Part shown: positions 26,103-34,996 of the stretch, in pieces | Layout of the letters: each line of letters starts with the position of its first letter | Numbering within the stretch: the first letter of the stretch is position 1 | Assembly (NCBI RefSeq): GCF_023718305.1 | Contig: NZ_QEYO01000007.1 | Coordinates: 124,001-188,000 of the forward strand | Length of the DNA: 64,000 nucleotides | Source of the DNA: Gramella sp. AN32 | Lineage (GTDB): Bacteria > Bacteroidota > Bacteroidia > Flavobacteriales > Flavobacteriaceae | Direction: 5' to 3' | Notes under the pieces: model-generated | Database searches by the model: none | What the model saw: only the letters and a program-made list of their open reading frames with translations | Told to the model about the DNA's origin: nothing | Made by a program: the position numbers and the translations under genes

Positions 26103-26624
26103 TTAGATACTTTTCTCATTAGGTCCTTTTTCTCGCGGGATCCTTTTTTTACTTTCACCGCTAAACTGAGGATAATATTGTTGTAAAAACTGTTGATGAA
26201 TAGAATCCATTCTTCGAACCTGCTCCCGGAAATCTTCAGTTCTCATATTATTACTAAAAAAGTCGTCCTTAAAGAAATTACCGGAAAATAAACTATCATT
26301 TAAAAACAAATTCATCATCTCATCAGGAGAGTTCATTCCTTTTCTATTGAAAAACTGGCGAAAGTTTTTCTGGATTTCTGCCTTCTCATCAGTAGATATC
26401 GTATCACCATCTATCGTGCTGTAAGAATACACATAGGTTGAATCATAACTTATAAGGTTCCCATCGTCATCAAATTCCCGGTTCACTGTCCAGCTTCCTT
26501 CCGGGCGTACAGTGTCCTGGTTTTTTTCAACTTTCATTGCGCTATCCATCTCTTTCTTTTCTTGCGCATCACAGCTGTTCAGGCTAGAAATAAAAACCAA
26601 CAGCAACAGAACATTTACTTTCAT
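26103..26624 (-). CDS. Lipoprotein of unknown function between the ligase and helicase genes
   Basis: A 173-residue predicted lipoprotein. The signal sequence MKVNVLLLLVFISSLNSC ends in a lipobox with the lipid Cys at residue 18. The mature part is hydrophilic and acidic with many Asp, Asn and Phe residues (FRQFFNRKGMNSPDEMMNLF, GNFFKDDFFSNNM). I do not recognise the family. Its place inside the LDDR gene block (ligase upstream by 105 bp, helicase downstream) may be chance; nothing in the sequence ties it to DNA repair. Confidence 0.7.
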   Translation of the reverse strand: MKVNVLLLLVFISSLNSCDAQEKKEMDSAMKVEKNQDTVRPEGSWTVNREFDDDGNLISYDSTYVYSYSTIDGDTISTDEKAEIQKNFRQFFNRKGMNSPDEMMNLFLNDSLFSGNFFKDDFFSNNMRTEDFREQVRRMDSIHQQFLQQYYPQFSGESKKRIPREKGPNEKSI

Positions 26625-26728
26625 CTTACTTCTGATTTTAGTTAAACGAAATAGTTAAATTTACTGTAGGGTTCCGCAATATAAATACCAAAACACCTGC
26701 TGTCATTATTAAAAAACTCTAAAAATAT

Positions 26729-28321
26729 TTAGGGGATCAAAGCTTTAAGATCTTCTAAAGTATTCGCCTCTTCAATTTTTTTATCTTTTCGCCAGCGTAA
26801 CATTCTGGGAAATCTTGTGGCCACACCACTTTTATGCCGTTTTGATTCTGCGATTCCCTCAAAACCAATTTCAAAGACATGATGCGGAGTAACACTTCTT
26901 ACCGGCCCAAACCGTTCCAGCGTATTCCGTTTAATCCAGGCATCCAAAGACCTGAATTCCTTATCAGTTAAACCGGAATAAGCCTTGGCGAAAGTGACCA
27001 GTTCCTTTTTTTCATCATCCCAAAGTCCGAAGGTATAATCTGTAAATAAATTACTTCTTCTCCCATGACCGCGCATGGCGTAAGTTAACACGGCATCGAT
27101 CGTGAGCGGATCTACTTTCCATTTCCACCAGTCACCTTTTTTTCTTCCCACTAAATATGGCGAATCCAGTCGTTTCAGCATCAAACCTTCAGACTTTACC
27201 TCACGCGAATTTTCCCTTTCCTGTACTGCCTCATTCCAATTTGAAAATTTCATCGTTTCTGAAAGGCGTAAAGGCAATTCATGTGAAATGATCGAATGAT
27301 AAAGATTCTCCAGAATTTTTCTTCTCTCTGAAAATGGCAAAATTCGAACATCTTTTCCCTCCCATTCCAGAACATCATAAGCCTTTAAAATCACCGGCAC
27401 TTTTTCCAGTAATTTCTTCGAAACATTCTTTCTACCTATGCGGGTTTGCAGATCATTAAAAGTTCCAATTTCATTATCGGGATAGGGTAAAATTTCCCCG
27501 TCAAGCACAGTGCCATTGGGAATCACCTCCACAAATTTTTCAAATTCCGGATATTTATCAGTTACCAGTTCTTCCCCACGGCTCCAGGTAAATAATTCAT
27601 CATTTCGAATAATCACCTGCGCCCTGATGCCATCCCACTTATGTTCCGCGCTCCATTCTGAAATATCACCAAGATTCTCAGGTTCATTTTCGATAGCATA
27701 GGCCAGGTAAAAAGGGTAAGGTTTGGAAAGATAATCCTCTTCATTTTCTTCCAGGATCAATTTATTATAACTGATTTTAGAAGGATCCCAATTCCCCATC
27801 AATTTGTAGGCAAGGATATCTTCATCAATTTCGGTAGCCTTGGCCAGTGCCCGCGTCATTAACTTCTGGCTTACCCCAATCCTAAAACTACCCGTAATTA
27901 ACTTGGTAAAAACAAAGCGTTCGTAATAATTAAGATGTAGCCAGTTTTCAAATAGATATTCCTTTTTAACCTGATCTGGCATTTTCTTGAGTGCAATGAT
28001 TTCTTCCAGAAACTGATTCAGACTTTTTTCTGAAGATGCATCAGAAGGAGGAATCACTAAAGCAATGGTTTCCGCTAAATCACCTACAATATGATAGGAT
28101 TCTTCAAAAAGCCAAAGCGGAATATTAGATAATTCTGAGGCCCATTCCCGCATTAAGGTAGTGTTTACCGGTCTTGGTGGGCGACGATGACTAAGGATCG
28201 CAATCGTCCAGACTTTATCTTTTGGAGCGGCCTGGTTGAAATATTCGGTAAGCGCGGCGACCTTTAAAGTTGTTTTATTGGTGCTGTCCAGTTTTTTAAT
28301 AAGTTGGGCAAATGCTTTCAT
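26729..28321 (-). CDS. ATP-dependent DNA ligase of the LDDR system
   Basis: A 530-residue LigB-type ATP-dependent ligase. The N-terminal helical domain (1-200) is followed by the adenylation domain with the KxDG motif in EHKWDGIRAQVI (Lys becomes adenylated). DGEILPYPD and GLMLKRLDSPY are motifs III/IV and V, and the OB domain ends with FPRMLRWRKDK. The ORF overlaps the stop of the upstream exonuclease gene by 4 bp, so translation is coupled. In LDDR it seals DNA ends processed by the exonuclease and helicase. Confidence 0.93.
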   Translation of the reverse strand: MKAFAQLIKKLDSTNKTTLKVAALTEYFNQAAPKDKVWTIAILSHRRPPRPVNTTLMREWASELSNIPLWLFEESYHIVGDLAETIALVIPPSDASSEKSLNQFLEEIIALKKMPDQVKKEYLFENWLHLNYYERFVFTKLITGSFRIGVSQKLMTRALAKATEIDEDILAYKLMGNWDPSKISYNKLILEENEEDYLSKPYPFYLAYAIENEPENLGDISEWSAEHKWDGIRAQVIIRNDELFTWSRGEELVTDKYPEFEKFVEVIPNGTVLDGEILPYPDNEIGTFNDLQTRIGRKNVSKKLLEKVPVILKAYDVLEWEGKDVRILPFSERRKILENLYHSIISHELPLRLSETMKFSNWNEAVQERENSREVKSEGLMLKRLDSPYLVGRKKGDWWKWKVDPLTIDAVLTYAMRGHGRRSNLFTDYTFGLWDDEKKELVTFAKAYSGLTDKEFRSLDAWIKRNTLERFGPVRSVTPHHVFEIGFEGIAESKRHKSGVATRFPRMLRWRKDKKIEEANTLEDLKALIP

Positions 28322-29340
28322 TCAGATTCCTTTTCTTTATCGGCTTCCAATTGCCCTAATTCCCCTTCATATTGCGTTTCTTCAGTTCTTGCATCATAAC
28401 CCTGTTCTCTTAAATATCTGGAGAATATATCAGAATAACCATGGGTACAAATTACTTTTTCGCAGCCTGTTGCTTTTATAGATTGTAACAGGCCCTGCCA
28501 GTCACAATGATCGCTCAGGACAAAACCTTTATCAATCGCCCTTCTGCGTCTGGCCCCACGAAACGTCATCCATCCACTCGCTGAACCTGTAACATATGGT
28601 ACCATTTTCCGGATCCAGGTTGAACCATGGGCACTTGGCGGGGCAATGACGATATTGCCTTTAATCTCTTCCTTTTTAGTTTCACGGGTAATTCTCGTAG
28701 TGGGCGGCATCACTACCAGTTCACGCACAACTTCTGTCATATTCTCTATTGCACCATGTGTATAGATCTGGCCAATGGAAGTATCTAAATATTTCAGCAA
28801 ACGCTGAGCTTTTCCCAGGGAATATCCAAAGAGAATAGAAGTTTGGCCATTATCCCTGTTTTCCTGCCACCAGTTATTGATATCTTCAAAGACCTTATCC
28901 TGCGGAATCCATTTAAAAGCGGGCAACCCAAAAGTACATTCCGTAATAAAGGTGTGGCATTTTACAGGTTCATAGGGCACCGCGATGCCGTCATCTTCAG
29001 TTTTATAATCCCCGGTAAAAACCCAGACTTCACCCTGATGTTCCACCCGTATTTGAGCGGAACCAATAATATGCCCGGCCGGGTGAAAAGAAAATTTAAC
29101 CCCGTTAATAGTGAAGCTTTCATTCCAGCCTTTTCCGGAAACCTCAATTTCGCCTAAACGATGTTTAATGAGAGGAACATTGCTGTGATGAGTGATATAT
29201 TTTTTGTGCCCATAACGTGAATGATCTGCATGACCATGAGAAATTATTGCTTTATCTACTGGCTTCCATGGATCCAGATAGACATCTGCAGCTTCACAAT
29301 AAATGCCATTTTGATTAAATGCCAGTAGCGGTGGTCTCAT
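28318..29340 (-). CDS. Ligase-associated DNA damage response exonuclease
   Basis: A 340-residue metallo-beta-lactamase/beta-CASP enzyme of the LDDR group, related to the SNM1/Artemis nucleases. The HxHxDH zinc motif is in ISHGHADHSRYG; further metal ligands are in FHPAGHIIGSAQI and FTGDYKTEDD. The C-terminal block LSDHCDWQGLLQSI is a beta-CASP-type feature. It is the first gene of a minus-strand unit with the ligase (4-bp overlap). Confidence 0.92.
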   Translation of the reverse strand: MRPPLLAFNQNGIYCEAADVYLDPWKPVDKAIISHGHADHSRYGHKKYITHHSNVPLIKHRLGEIEVSGKGWNESFTINGVKFSFHPAGHIIGSAQIRVEHQGEVWVFTGDYKTEDDGIAVPYEPVKCHTFITECTFGLPAFKWIPQDKVFEDINNWWQENRDNGQTSILFGYSLGKAQRLLKYLDTSIGQIYTHGAIENMTEVVRELVVMPPTTRITRETKKEEIKGNIVIAPPSAHGSTWIRKMVPYVTGSASGWMTFRGARRRRAIDKGFVLSDHCDWQGLLQSIKATGCEKVICTHGYSDIFSRYLREQGYDARTEETQYEGELGQLEADKEKESE

Positions 29341-29480
29341 AAATCCTGAAATTAAATAAATACTATAGTATCCAAAAGTGATTAAGAAAAGATTATAGAT
29401 TGATTGAGTTTTATTTTAATGTATTTATAGCCCCAAAAAGTTGAGTGATTATTTATATTTGTACTTTAAAATTTAAATAA

Positions 29481-29912
29481 ATGTCTTTTTCAGATTTATT
29501 CGGCTCGGGTGAGCATTTAAGAAATTTAAGCCACTTCGCTTCTATCGTGAATCTCGCATCTATAGATGGGGATATAAACGAACACGAGGAACTGTTGCTA
29601 CAACGATTTGCCAGAAAATTGGATATAAGCGAGAGCGAATATGCCAAGATTTTGGAGAACCCCAAAGCCTTTCCTATTACCGGTTACAACAGTGTGGAAA
29701 AAAGACTGGAAAGACTTCACGACCTGTTCAGGATCATCTTTGCCGATCATAATATCGACGATGAAGAAGCGGAATTGATCAAGCGCTATTCTATTGGCCT
29801 TGGTTTTTCAAGCCAGGCTTCTGAAGGTATTATTAAAAGATCTATCCAGATTTTTCAGGGTCAGTTGAATTTTGAAGATTACCGTTATTTATTGGAAAAG
29901 GATAACTCCTGA
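29481..29912 (+). CDS. TerB-like protein
   Basis: A 143-residue all-helical protein. [26 protein letters not shown] and [22 protein letters not shown] are two copies of the acidic EF-like helix pair (A-x-x-D-G-x-[IL]-x-x-x-E) of TerB-fold proteins, which may bind metal. TerB relatives occur in tellurite resistance and as stand-alone stress proteins; the function here is unknown. The 3' end overlaps the convergent fbp gene by 28 bp. Confidence 0.8.
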   Translation: MSFSDLFGSGEHLRNLSHFASIVNLASIDGDINEHEELLLQRFARKLDISESEYAKILENPKAFPITGYNSVEKRLERLHDLFRIIFADHNIDDEEAELIKRYSIGLGFSSQASEGIIKRSIQIFQGQLNFEDYRYLLEKDNS

Positions 29913-30937
29913 GCCTGATCTTTTTTTGTTTCTTCTGAAACTCGCATAAATTCTTCAGCTTTTTCTACCATTTTTTTGCTTCCGCAGAAAAAGGGAATCC
30001 GCTGATGAAGCTCTGTAGGTTTTATATTCAGAATCCGCTGAAATCCATCACTGGCCTTCCCGCCGGCCTGTTCCACAATAAAAGCCATAGGATTGCACTC
30101 GTATAGTAAACGAAGTTTTCCATTATTGGCTTTGGAACTTTTTGGGTACATAAAAATGCCCCCTTTAATCATATTTCTATGGATGTCTGAAACCATCGAA
30201 CCAATATATCTTGAGGTATAAGGCCGGTCATCTTTCTCCTCCTGACAATATTTAATATAGTCTTTCACACCCTGCGGAAAGTGTACATAATTCCCCTCGT
30301 TAATAGAATAAATAGTTCCGCTTTCAGGAAATTTCATATCTGGATGCGATAAATACCAGGAACCTAATGCGGGATTCAGGGTAAATCCGTTTGTTCCATG
30401 ACCGGTAGTATAAACAAGCATGGTGGAAGTTCCATAAATAATATAACCTGCCGCCACCTGGTTATTTCCCGGTTGAAGAAAATCTTCCAGCTCTACCGGG
30501 GTACCAATAGGCGTTACCCGTCGGTAAATAGAGAAAATAGTTCCAACGGAAACATTTACATCAATATTGGAACTGCCGTCCAATGGATCTATAAGTACCA
30601 CATATTTGTTCTGATGATCCCCTTTATGACCTTCAATTCTTATAAAATCGTCATTCTCTTCGGAAGCAATCCCACAAACAATTTCACGATTGGTAAGCGT
30701 TTGAATGAATTTGTTATTGGCGTAAACATCCAATTTTTGCTGATCTTCCCCCTGAATATTTGTTTCCCCATAGGCCCCCACAATATCCACCAGGCCGGCT
30801 TTATTTACTTCATGGTTTACAACTTTCGCGGCAAGCCGAATAGAATTGATCAACCTGGAAAGCTCCCCTGAAGAATAAGCAAAATCTGACTGATTTTCAA
30901 TGATAAATTCTCCCAGAGTCTGATTTGGTTTAGACAT
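29885..30937 (-). CDS. fbp: Class I fructose-1,6-bisphosphatase
   Basis: Fbp hydrolyses fructose-1,6-bisphosphate to fructose-6-phosphate, the committed gluconeogenic step. The 350-residue protein has the metal-binding block [16 protein letters not shown] (about residues 117-132) and the substrate block [19 protein letters not shown] (here [10 protein letters not shown]). It also has the C-terminal [16 protein letters not shown]. The ATG at 30935-30937 is the natural start. It is convergent with the TerB-like gene and stands alone. Confidence 0.95.
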   Translation of the reverse strand: MSKPNQTLGEFIIENQSDFAYSSGELSRLINSIRLAAKVVNHEVNKAGLVDIVGAYGETNIQGEDQQKLDVYANNKFIQTLTNREIVCGIASEENDDFIRIEGHKGDHQNKYVVLIDPLDGSSNIDVNVSVGTIFSIYRRVTPIGTPVELEDFLQPGNNQVAAGYIIYGTSTMLVYTTGHGTNGFTLNPALGSWYLSHPDMKFPESGTIYSINEGNYVHFPQGVKDYIKYCQEEKDDRPYTSRYIGSMVSDIHRNMIKGGIFMYPKSSKANNGKLRLLYECNPMAFIVEQAGGKASDGFQRILNIKPTELHQRIPFFCGSKKMVEKAEEFMRVSEETKKDQAQELSFSNK

Positions 30938-31039
30938 GCTTTAGTTTGTTTTGATAAGCAAAAGTATCAAAATTTCAACTTACTACAACGATTTCGTAAA
31001 GAATCTCAGCATTCCTTAAATTTGGTAAAAAATCAGTAT

Positions 31040-31528
31040 ATGGAATATATAATCAGAAAAGCTACAAAAGCAGATATGCCCGCAGTCTTAGAACTTATAA
31101 AAGAACTGGCAACTTTTGAAAAAGAACCTCAGGCCGTGATAATAGACGAAAATGACCTTATTCGGGATGGTTTTGGGGAGAATCCGGCATTTAACTGTCT
31201 TGTTGGTGAAATTGAGGAGAAAATTCAGGGCATGGCGCTCTTCTATTTTAGATATTCTACATGGAAAGGGAAGACCGTACATCTTGAAGATCTTATCGTA
31301 CGTGAGAAATTTAGGGGCGTAGGTTTAGGCTCGGCTTTATATACCGCGGTTATAAAATTTGCTGCGGAAGAAAAAGTGAAGCGAACCGAATGGGTGGTTT
31401 TGGACTGGAACAAAACAGCCGCCGATTTCTACCGCAGAAGCGGAGCAAATGTCCTCGCAAGTTGGGATACAGTACAAATGGATGCTCAGGCCATGCAGCA
31501 ATATCTTGAAAAGAAAAACCTGGTATAA
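31040..31528 (+). CDS. GNAT family N-acetyltransferase, first of a tandem pair
   Basis: A 162-residue GNAT enzyme; GNATs acetylate amines using acetyl-CoA. The acetyl-CoA loop is REKFRGVGLGSALY (R-x-x-G-x-G/A type) and the core strand is YFRYSTWKGKTVHLEDLIV. The segment RTEWVVLDWN...FYRRSGA matches the spermidine/diamine and thialysine acetyltransferase group, so a polyamine or small amine substrate is plausible. I start at the ATG at 31040 rather than the in-frame GTG-type start at 31022. A close paralogue lies at 31780. Confidence 0.85.
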   Translation: MEYIIRKATKADMPAVLELIKELATFEKEPQAVIIDENDLIRDGFGENPAFNCLVGEIEEKIQGMALFYFRYSTWKGKTVHLEDLIVREKFRGVGLGSALYTAVIKFAAEEKVKRTEWVVLDWNKTAADFYRRSGANVLASWDTVQMDAQAMQQYLEKKNLV

Positions 31529-31623
31529 AAATTTCTTGAAACCGACTATTCCCAAGGCAAGCCGTAGGGTATTTCACCGGTTTCATTTTGGCCTCTGGAC
31601 CAAAAACCGAAATTTTGTATTTC

Positions 31624-31708
31624 CCCTCACCCAGAACTGCGAAAAAGCAGTTCTGAACTCTCCCTTGGGAGCGGTGAAAGGGAAACCCCGAGGCTAAGCC
31701 GTCGGGGA
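31624..31708. repeat. Three-hairpin repeat element, copy 1
   Basis: Three consecutive hairpins: AGAACTGC / GCAGTTCT, CTCTCCC / GGGAG, then CCCCGA / TCGGGG. It shares the flanking CTCACCC and the hairpin order with the copy at 44636-44728, but several arms differ by compensatory bases. It sits between the tandem acetyltransferase genes. Confidence 0.8.
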
Positions 31709-31779
31709 ATTATATAGATTAAAGCTATTTTAATAATGTTTTAGTTCGCAATTCATATTTTTGTTAAAATGACCAACCA

Positions 31780-32259
31780 ATGAATTATACAATTAGGGAA
31801 GCAAAAAGAGAAGATATGCCTGCAGTTCTTGAGCTTATAAGAGAACTGGCAGAACATGAGAATCATTTAAGTGATGTTGAAGTAAGCGTGGACGATCTTG
31901 AAAAAGAAGGTTTTGACCACAAAAACTTTAAATGCTTCGTAGCCGATGTGGAGGGGAAAATTCAGGGAATGGCGCTGGTGTATTTTAGATTTTCAACCTG
32001 GAAAGGAAGAACCGTCCATCTGGAAGACCTTATTGTAAGAAAGGAAATGCGGGGAACCGGTTTAGGAGGTGCCCTTTACCAAAGTGTCGTAAAATATGGA
32101 CATGAAAATGATGTTAAAAGGATTGAATGGGTTGTTTCTGAAGGCAATAAAAATGCCATAGAATTCTACGAAAATACGGGAGCACAAATTAAAGAAAGCT
32201 GGAAAACCGTGCATATGGAAGAAGGCGGAATTGCTAAAAATGTAAAAAAAGGTGCTTAA
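31780..32259 (+). CDS. GNAT family N-acetyltransferase, second of a tandem pair
   Basis: A 159-residue GNAT enzyme closely resembling the one at 31040: the two share long identical blocks such as YFRxSTWKGxTVHLEDLIVR and MPAVLELI[KR]ELA. The acetyl-CoA loop is RKEMRGTGLGGALY. The tandem arrangement points to gene duplication followed by divergence, especially around residues 30-50. The 3' end overlaps the aspartate kinase GTG start by 8 bp, so the two are probably translated together. Confidence 0.88.
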   Translation: MNYTIREAKREDMPAVLELIRELAEHENHLSDVEVSVDDLEKEGFDHKNFKCFVADVEGKIQGMALVYFRFSTWKGRTVHLEDLIVRKEMRGTGLGGALYQSVVKYGHENDVKRIEWVVSEGNKNAIEFYENTGAQIKESWKTVHMEEGGIAKNVKKGA

Positions 32260-33505
32260 AGTCTTCAAATTTGGGGGAGCATCAGTAAAAGATGCTGAGG
32301 GAGTTCGTAATGTGCTAAAGGTTTTAAAAACGACGGGAGACAGCGATAAACTTGTGGTAATTTCAGCAATGGGGAAAACCACGAATGCCCTGGAAATTGT
32401 GGTTCGGGATTATTTGAATCAAGCCAGTTTCGCCAATAGCCTGCAAATTGTAAAGAACTACCATGAATTAATTTTAGATGAACTTTTCGAATATAAACAA
32501 CATCCAGTTTTTCTCAAAATTTATCAATTATTTGAAGAATTAGAAAATTTTTTAAAGCACAATAAGTCCCTGAAATACGATTTTGTCTACGATCAAATTG
32601 TGAGCTTTGGAGAGTTGGTTTCCACGACCATTGTAAGCGAATATTTGCAGGATCAGGAATTAAAAAATACCTGGCTGGATGCCAGAAAACTAATAAAAAC
32701 CAATAGTACCTACAGGGACGCGCACGTAAATTGGGAAAAGACCCAGGCAATTATTCAGACTGAAGTAGAAACCAATAAACTCAATATCACCCAGGGTTTT
32801 ATAGGATCTGATCCCAATAATTTTACCACTACTTTGGGTAGGGAAGGTTCAGATTATTCCGCGGCAATTATCGCCTATTGTTTAAATGCTGAAAGTCTTA
32901 CGATCTGGAAAGATGTGCAGGGGGTTTTAAATGCCGATCCTCGGTATTTTACCAAAACTGAGTTATTACAGCAAATCTCCTACGAGGAAGCCATTGAACT
33001 GGCATTTTATGGCGCTTCGGTAATTCACCCAAAAACCCTGCAACCCTTGCAGAGAAAGGAAATTCCGCTTTTTGTACGATCTTTTATAGAACTGGATAAA
33101 GAGGGAACGGCAGTTAGCAAAGGCCAGAAAATCGTACCGAATATACCCTGCTTTATCGTTAAAAAAGAACAGGTCTTAATTTCCCTTTCTTCGCGGGATT
33201 TTTCATTTATGGTAGAAGAGAATATTTCTGAAATCTTCAAATTATTCCATAAATATCAAATGAAGGTAGATCTCATTCAAAATTCCGCGATTAGTTTTAG
33301 GGTTTGTGTGGATAATAAATTCAACCATCTGGAAAAACTGCTGCAGCATTTAAAAGCCAGGTTTAAAGTGGATTTCAAAACCGGGGTTTCCCTGTATACG
33401 ATCAGGCATTTTGATGAGGCAGCTATAAACGAGCTTGAAAAGGATAAAAGAGTACTTTTAAAACAACTCACCCAAAATACTGTGCAGCTGGTAACCGAAA
33501 ATTAG
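32252..33505 (+). CDS. Aspartate kinase, monofunctional
   Basis: A 417-residue aspartokinase, first step of the Lys/Met/Thr/Ile pathway. The kinase domain starts with FKFGGASVKDAEGV and has TLGREGSDYSAAI for substrate binding. A regulatory region with two ACT-type parts follows from about residue 300. It starts at a GTG that overlaps the preceding acetyltransferase stop. It lacks a homoserine dehydrogenase half, so it is not a ThrA-type fusion. Which end product inhibits it cannot be read from sequence. Confidence 0.92.
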   Translation: MLKVFKFGGASVKDAEGVRNVLKVLKTTGDSDKLVVISAMGKTTNALEIVVRDYLNQASFANSLQIVKNYHELILDELFEYKQHPVFLKIYQLFEELENFLKHNKSLKYDFVYDQIVSFGELVSTTIVSEYLQDQELKNTWLDARKLIKTNSTYRDAHVNWEKTQAIIQTEVETNKLNITQGFIGSDPNNFTTTLGREGSDYSAAIIAYCLNAESLTIWKDVQGVLNADPRYFTKTELLQQISYEEAIELAFYGASVIHPKTLQPLQRKEIPLFVRSFIELDKEGTAVSKGQKIVPNIPCFIVKKEQVLISLSSRDFSFMVEENISEIFKLFHKYQMKVDLIQNSAISFRVCVDNKFNHLEKLLQHLKARFKVDFKTGVSLYTIRHFDEAAINELEKDKRVLLKQLTQNTVQLVTEN

Positions 33506-33587
33506 TTTTTTCAGACTAATTCAGCATTTGAAAATTTTCGGTTTAAAATATATCTGGAGGATTTTAAGTAGAAGAATTTAACTGAGC

Positions 33588-33857
33588 ATGATGGACAAAT
33601 TTTTAAAGATCGTTCCGTTTCTTAATCTTGCTACAGTACTTTACTTTGTTTTCTTCCTTACAATTTCCCATTTAAAAGTTCAGTCACAGGTTTTGCAATT
33701 TTTCACAGAGCTTACCATGGTTCCTATGCTTTTCTTGTGTTTTATACTTGGCCCGGTCTCCATTTTCCTGTTATATAAAAAACCCAATCTCCTGTTGATT
33801 ATCAGTTATTTATTTCTACTGGCGCTACATCTCTTTATGTTTTCTGAATTTTATTAA
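33588..33857 (+). CDS. Small integral membrane protein
   Basis: An 89-residue protein that is almost entirely hydrophobic, with about three membrane helices (residues 8-26, 36-58 and 66-86). I do not recognise it. The open frame, ATG start and hydrophobicity pattern support a real gene, 82 bp after the aspartate kinase stop; nothing in the sequence indicates a function. Confidence 0.55.
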   Translation: MMDKFLKIVPFLNLATVLYFVFFLTISHLKVQSQVLQFFTELTMVPMLFLCFILGPVSIFLLYKKPNLLLIISYLFLLALHLFMFSEFY

Positions 33858-33947
33858 GCTGAATATTTGTTAAGATACTGTTATTCCACGTACTTGCGTG
33901 TGAAGGTTTTTAATTCCTTCTTATCTTGGGAAAAACTGAAAATAATT

Positions 33948-34595
33948 ATGGAAAATATATTAATAGCGGGAGCGACCGGAGCAACCGGAAAACGCGTCAT
34001 CGAAATTCTGAATAATTCACAGGCATTTAGTCCGCTGGCCTTGATAAGAGATGAAGAGCAGCGACAAATGTTTGAAGATATGGAGGTTGAGGCGGTGCTG
34101 GGCGACCTCGAAGGCGATGTGAGCCACACCATGAAAGGGATCGATAAAGTGATCTTTGCTGCAGGTTCCGGCGGCAAAACCGGAAAGGAAAAAACCACAG
34201 CGGTCGATCAGGAAGGAGCTAAAAAATTAATTGATGCTGCAAAAAATGCGCGGGTCAAAAAATTTGTGATGCTCAGCTCAATGGGCACTGATGATCCTTC
34301 GCAAAACAAAGATCTGGAACACTATTTAAAAGCAAAAAAAGAAGCTGATGATTATTTAAGAAATAGCGGGCTCGATTTTACCATAGTACAACCCGGCGCA
34401 CTTACAGATGATATGGGCCTTGCCAAGGTAAAAGTTGCAGAAAAACTGAATGAAAAAGGTGAAATTTCACGGGATGATGTTGCCTTTCTACTCGTGATGA
34501 GCCTGGCCGATCCTTTGGTTAAAAATATGTCTTTTGAAGCCCTGGAAGGCGAAAAGTCTATTAAAAGTGCCCTCATAGAAATATCAGATCTTTAA
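33948..34595 (+). CDS. NAD(P)-binding SDR-type oxidoreductase (NmrA/YwnB-like)
   Basis: A 215-residue atypical short-chain dehydrogenase. The Rossmann loop is NILIAGATGATGKRVIEIL, and FVMLSSMGTDDPSQN resembles the active-site strand of NAD(P)-binding SDR a5 proteins such as YwnB. The usual Tyr-x-x-x-Lys pair appears as YLKAKKEADDYL. I start at ATG 33948; the frame is open 27 codons upstream without the expected signature. Substrate is unknown. Confidence 0.82.
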   Translation: MENILIAGATGATGKRVIEILNNSQAFSPLALIRDEEQRQMFEDMEVEAVLGDLEGDVSHTMKGIDKVIFAAGSGGKTGKEKTTAVDQEGAKKLIDAAKNARVKKFVMLSSMGTDDPSQNKDLEHYLKAKKEADDYLRNSGLDFTIVQPGALTDDMGLAKVKVAEKLNEKGEISRDDVAFLLVMSLADPLVKNMSFEALEGEKSIKSALIEISDL

Positions 34596-34598
34596 GAT

Positions 34599-34985
34599 TT
34601 ACTGGAAGGCAGCATCTATGGGTTCCCACAACTCGATCTTGTTGCCTTCCGGATCTAAGATCCAGCCAAACTTGCCATAATCATAGGTTTCCATTTCACC
34701 AACAATCTGCACACCTTCTTCCTTAAGGACTTTTAATAACTCTTCCAGATTTTCCACTCTGAAATTTTGCATAAATTGCTTTTCAGAAGGTTTAAAATAA
34801 TCTGTTTTTGCATCCATGGGGCTCCATTGGGTTGAAGCATCTTTCCCGTCCTTGTCTTTCCACCAGAAGGTACAGCCGTATTGATCTGTATTTAAACCCA
34901 GGTGATTTTTATACCATGCTTTGGCTTTATCGGGATCTTTAGATTTGAAAAAGATTCCGCCAATTCCTGTAACCCTGTTTTTCAT
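34599..34985 (-). CDS. VOC family protein (glyoxalase/bleomycin resistance fold)
   Basis: A 128-residue vicinal-oxygen-chelate protein. It begins with GGIFFKSKDPDKAKAWYKNHLGL and ends with GKFGWILDPEGNKIELWEP, the paired beta-alpha-beta modules of the fold. The Glu in KIELWEP is the usual metal ligand. Such proteins can be lyases, dioxygenases or drug binders; the substrate is unknown. It is convergent with the SDR gene (4 bp apart) and 11 bp downstream of the hydroxyacid dehydrogenase stop. Confidence 0.88.
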   Translation of the reverse strand: MKNRVTGIGGIFFKSKDPDKAKAWYKNHLGLNTDQYGCTFWWKDKDGKDASTQWSPMDAKTDYFKPSEKQFMQNFRVENLEELLKVLKEEGVQIVGEMETYDYGKFGWILDPEGNKIELWEPIDAAFQ

Positions 34986-34996
34986 TATATTAAATT

